From Sedimentisphaerales bacterium (lineage in GTDB: Bacteria; Planctomycetota; Phycisphaerae; Sedimentisphaerales; Anaerobacaceae), in contig JAFGTG010000481.1 in assembly GCA_016934255.1 (NCBI GenBank), positions 1 to 63,363 on the forward strand: 63,363 bases of DNA. Reading direction: 5' to 3'. A model generated the notes under the pieces. The model was given only the letters and a program-made list of their open reading frames with translations, had not been told where the DNA came from and ran no database searches. This document shows, one piece after another, positions 62,440-63,363 of the stretch; position 1 is the first letter of the stretch, and the number at the start of each line of letters is the position of its first letter. The translations under genes and the position numbers were made by a program.

Positions 62440-63363
62440 TCACGGATTGACTGGTTGACTCAATTCCTTGATGAAAATGCGACGGAACTGGAGGAAAGAC
62501 GCACCCCATTCTCCATCCTTGCGATCATCATGATGCTGCAAAGCAATTGGTCCCCGAGCCGGGATGCCAGGCAACTGAGCGTTATCGATGACCAGCTTAC
62601 CATTGAGTCTGACTGTCAGGCGGTCTCCCTTCATGATAATATGGAAAGTATTCCATTCAGTAATTGGCCGATCCGCCCTGATCTTTGGCGTCACCCCCGT
62701 GTGGACCTCGGGCGAAAACGTCGGATCTGTGCGATAACCCCATACCTCCCCCGAACCGACCGGCCAGCACCAGATGTTCACTTGAGACTTGTGTTGGCCC
62801 CTCAGAAAAATACCGGAATCCGTGCTCGGAACCTCAATTAATACGTCCTTGCCGGAATCGTCCTTTTTATACGTGCCATCGGGGAGAATAATCTTGGCGG
62901 CCTTATTTATGTACGGGCTATCTTTGATCCGCCAGTCCAACAACAACTCAAAGTCGCCGTGGCTTCTTGTAGTCCACAAGTTTTTATCGCCCGGCCCCTC
63001 ATGAGGATCACAGTCGATCACTCCATTGACAACTTGCCAATCCTGGTTCTCGGGCTGTCGGACTATCCAGCCATCCAGGTTAATTCCGTTGAATAGCGGT
63101 ATGAATCCTTCTGGCACGGCCTTAGACGGTCCCATAGTAACTCCTGGTTCGGTGACGGGCATTTGGCTCTTACCCAAAGCAGCCCGGTGCGGAGCCGTGG
63201 CTTGAATAATCTGTTCTGGTGACTCGAACGGCAGATACATGGCCCGCATCACAAAGCGATATCGCTTCCCGACTTCGTATTGGGGGATGAACCATTGGAA
63301 ATCCCAGGCCGGGTTCCCCTTGCCGCCTCCCGATGGAGATTGGCTCAACCGAACACGGTCACT
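62440..63363 (-). CDS. DUF1080-domain protein, 5' end beyond the window
   Basis: The frame stays open to the right edge of the window, so only the C-terminal 307 residues are seen. Residues after FIPLFNGINLDGWIVR form a DUF1080 domain, a concanavalin-like beta-sandwich now often annotated as 3-keto-disaccharide hydrolase or a glycan-binding module; conserved pieces include GDFELLLDWRI, DSGIFLRG, NTFHIIMKGDRLTVRLNG and GPIALQHHD. The upstream part (DFQWFIPQYEVGKRYRFVMR) belongs to another domain. DUF1080 proteins are extremely abundant in Planctomycetota, mostly exported and linked to polysaccharide use. A TTG at 63348 is within the gene and not the likely start. Confidence 0.85.
   Translation of the reverse strand, partial: SDRVRLSQSPSGGGKGNPAWDFQWFIPQYEVGKRYRFVMRAMYLPFESPEQIIQATAPHRAALGKSQMPVTEPGVTMGPSKAVPEGFIPLFNGINLDGWIVRQPENQDWQVVNGVIDCDPHEGPGDKNLWTTRSHGDFELLLDWRIKDSPYINKAAKIILPDGTYKKDDSGKDVLIEVPSTDSGIFLRGQHKSQVNIWCWPVGSGEVWGYRTDPTFSPEVHTGVTPKIRADRPITEWNTFHIIMKGDRLTVRLNGKLVIDNAQLPGIPARGPIALQHHDDRKDGEWGASFLQFRRIFIKELSQPVNP

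Noticed and set aside
1-63363. tRNA, rRNA or CRISPR loci
   Set aside because: No cloverleaf-like segment, rRNA signature or regularly spaced repeat-spacer array was seen on either strand by eye; a dedicated scan would be needed to exclude a tRNA fully.

Overview
The window looks like a chromosomal segment of an uncultured bacterium of the Planctomycetota, probably on the Phycisphaerae / Sedimentisphaerales side. Several family signatures point there: a prepilin-like protein ending in an exact H-X9-DG motif (3785-4573), a LEPR-XLL N-terminus joined to a giant DUF4347/subtilase protein (28676-36685), two ECF sigma genes each translationally coupled to a membrane-anchored partner (57925-59387 and 59716-62188), and a DUF1080 protein at the right edge. 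Lactate dehydrogenase and a superoxide reductase suggest an anaerobic or microaerobic life. I see no rRNA, tRNA or CRISPR array.

Region 1 (1-26 kb) is a stress and envelope block: lactate dehydrogenase, an M50 protease with CBS domains, small zinc ribbons, a TrkA-C membrane protein, HdeD, a CBS protein, MgtC, UPF0182, a dihydrolipoamide-dehydrogenase-like flavoprotein, then a leftward run (superoxide reductase, VTT membrane protein, glycosidase-like protein, GT4 glycosyltransferase, phosphatase-nuclease fusion), then receiver-like proteins, two BON proteins and an MscS channel. A short motif, best form GAAATAGGGCRTTTGCTTAATT, recurs in the intergenic gaps of this block and may mark a regulon.

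Region 2 (26.2-50.9 kb) looks mobile. A broken tyrosine integrase and a broken excisionase-like gene sit at its left end, and a palindromic recombinase-type core site overlaps the integrase stop. Two further copies of the core, each inside a ~155-bp direct repeat, lie at 36837-37000 and 50768-50930. Between the first and second cores is the giant LEPR-XLL/DUF4347/subtilase gene. Between the second and third is a single leftward operon of seven exported proteins (37455-50310). Four or five of these are paralogs of a family I do not recognise; the others are a fascin-like beta-trefoil protein and a probable HExxH metalloprotease.

Region 3 (50.9-55.4 kb) is a small replicon-like module. It has a gene for an archaeal/eukaryotic-type Orc1/Cdc6 initiator, with one box of a repeat family directly in front of it. 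Four more boxes lie just behind it, one inverted, around an AT-rich stretch. This is the usual plan of an archaeal origin and is the most surprising thing in the window. An IS630-type remnant closes the module.

Region 4 (55.4-63.4 kb) holds an ankyrin-repeat protein downstream of an ECF sigma / anti-sigma-like pair, a second ECF sigma gene with a PD40 beta-propeller membrane protein, and the end of a DUF1080 gene that runs off the window.

Many genes carry one lesion in otherwise well conserved coding sequence. In-frame stops occur in mgtC, a small ORF at 21189, mscS, the integrase, both ends of the giant gene, and orc1. Frameshifts occur in the xis-like gene, a coiled-coil membrane protein, the ankyrin gene and one ECF sigma gene. 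From sequence alone I cannot tell real decay from assembly error; raw reads would settle it.
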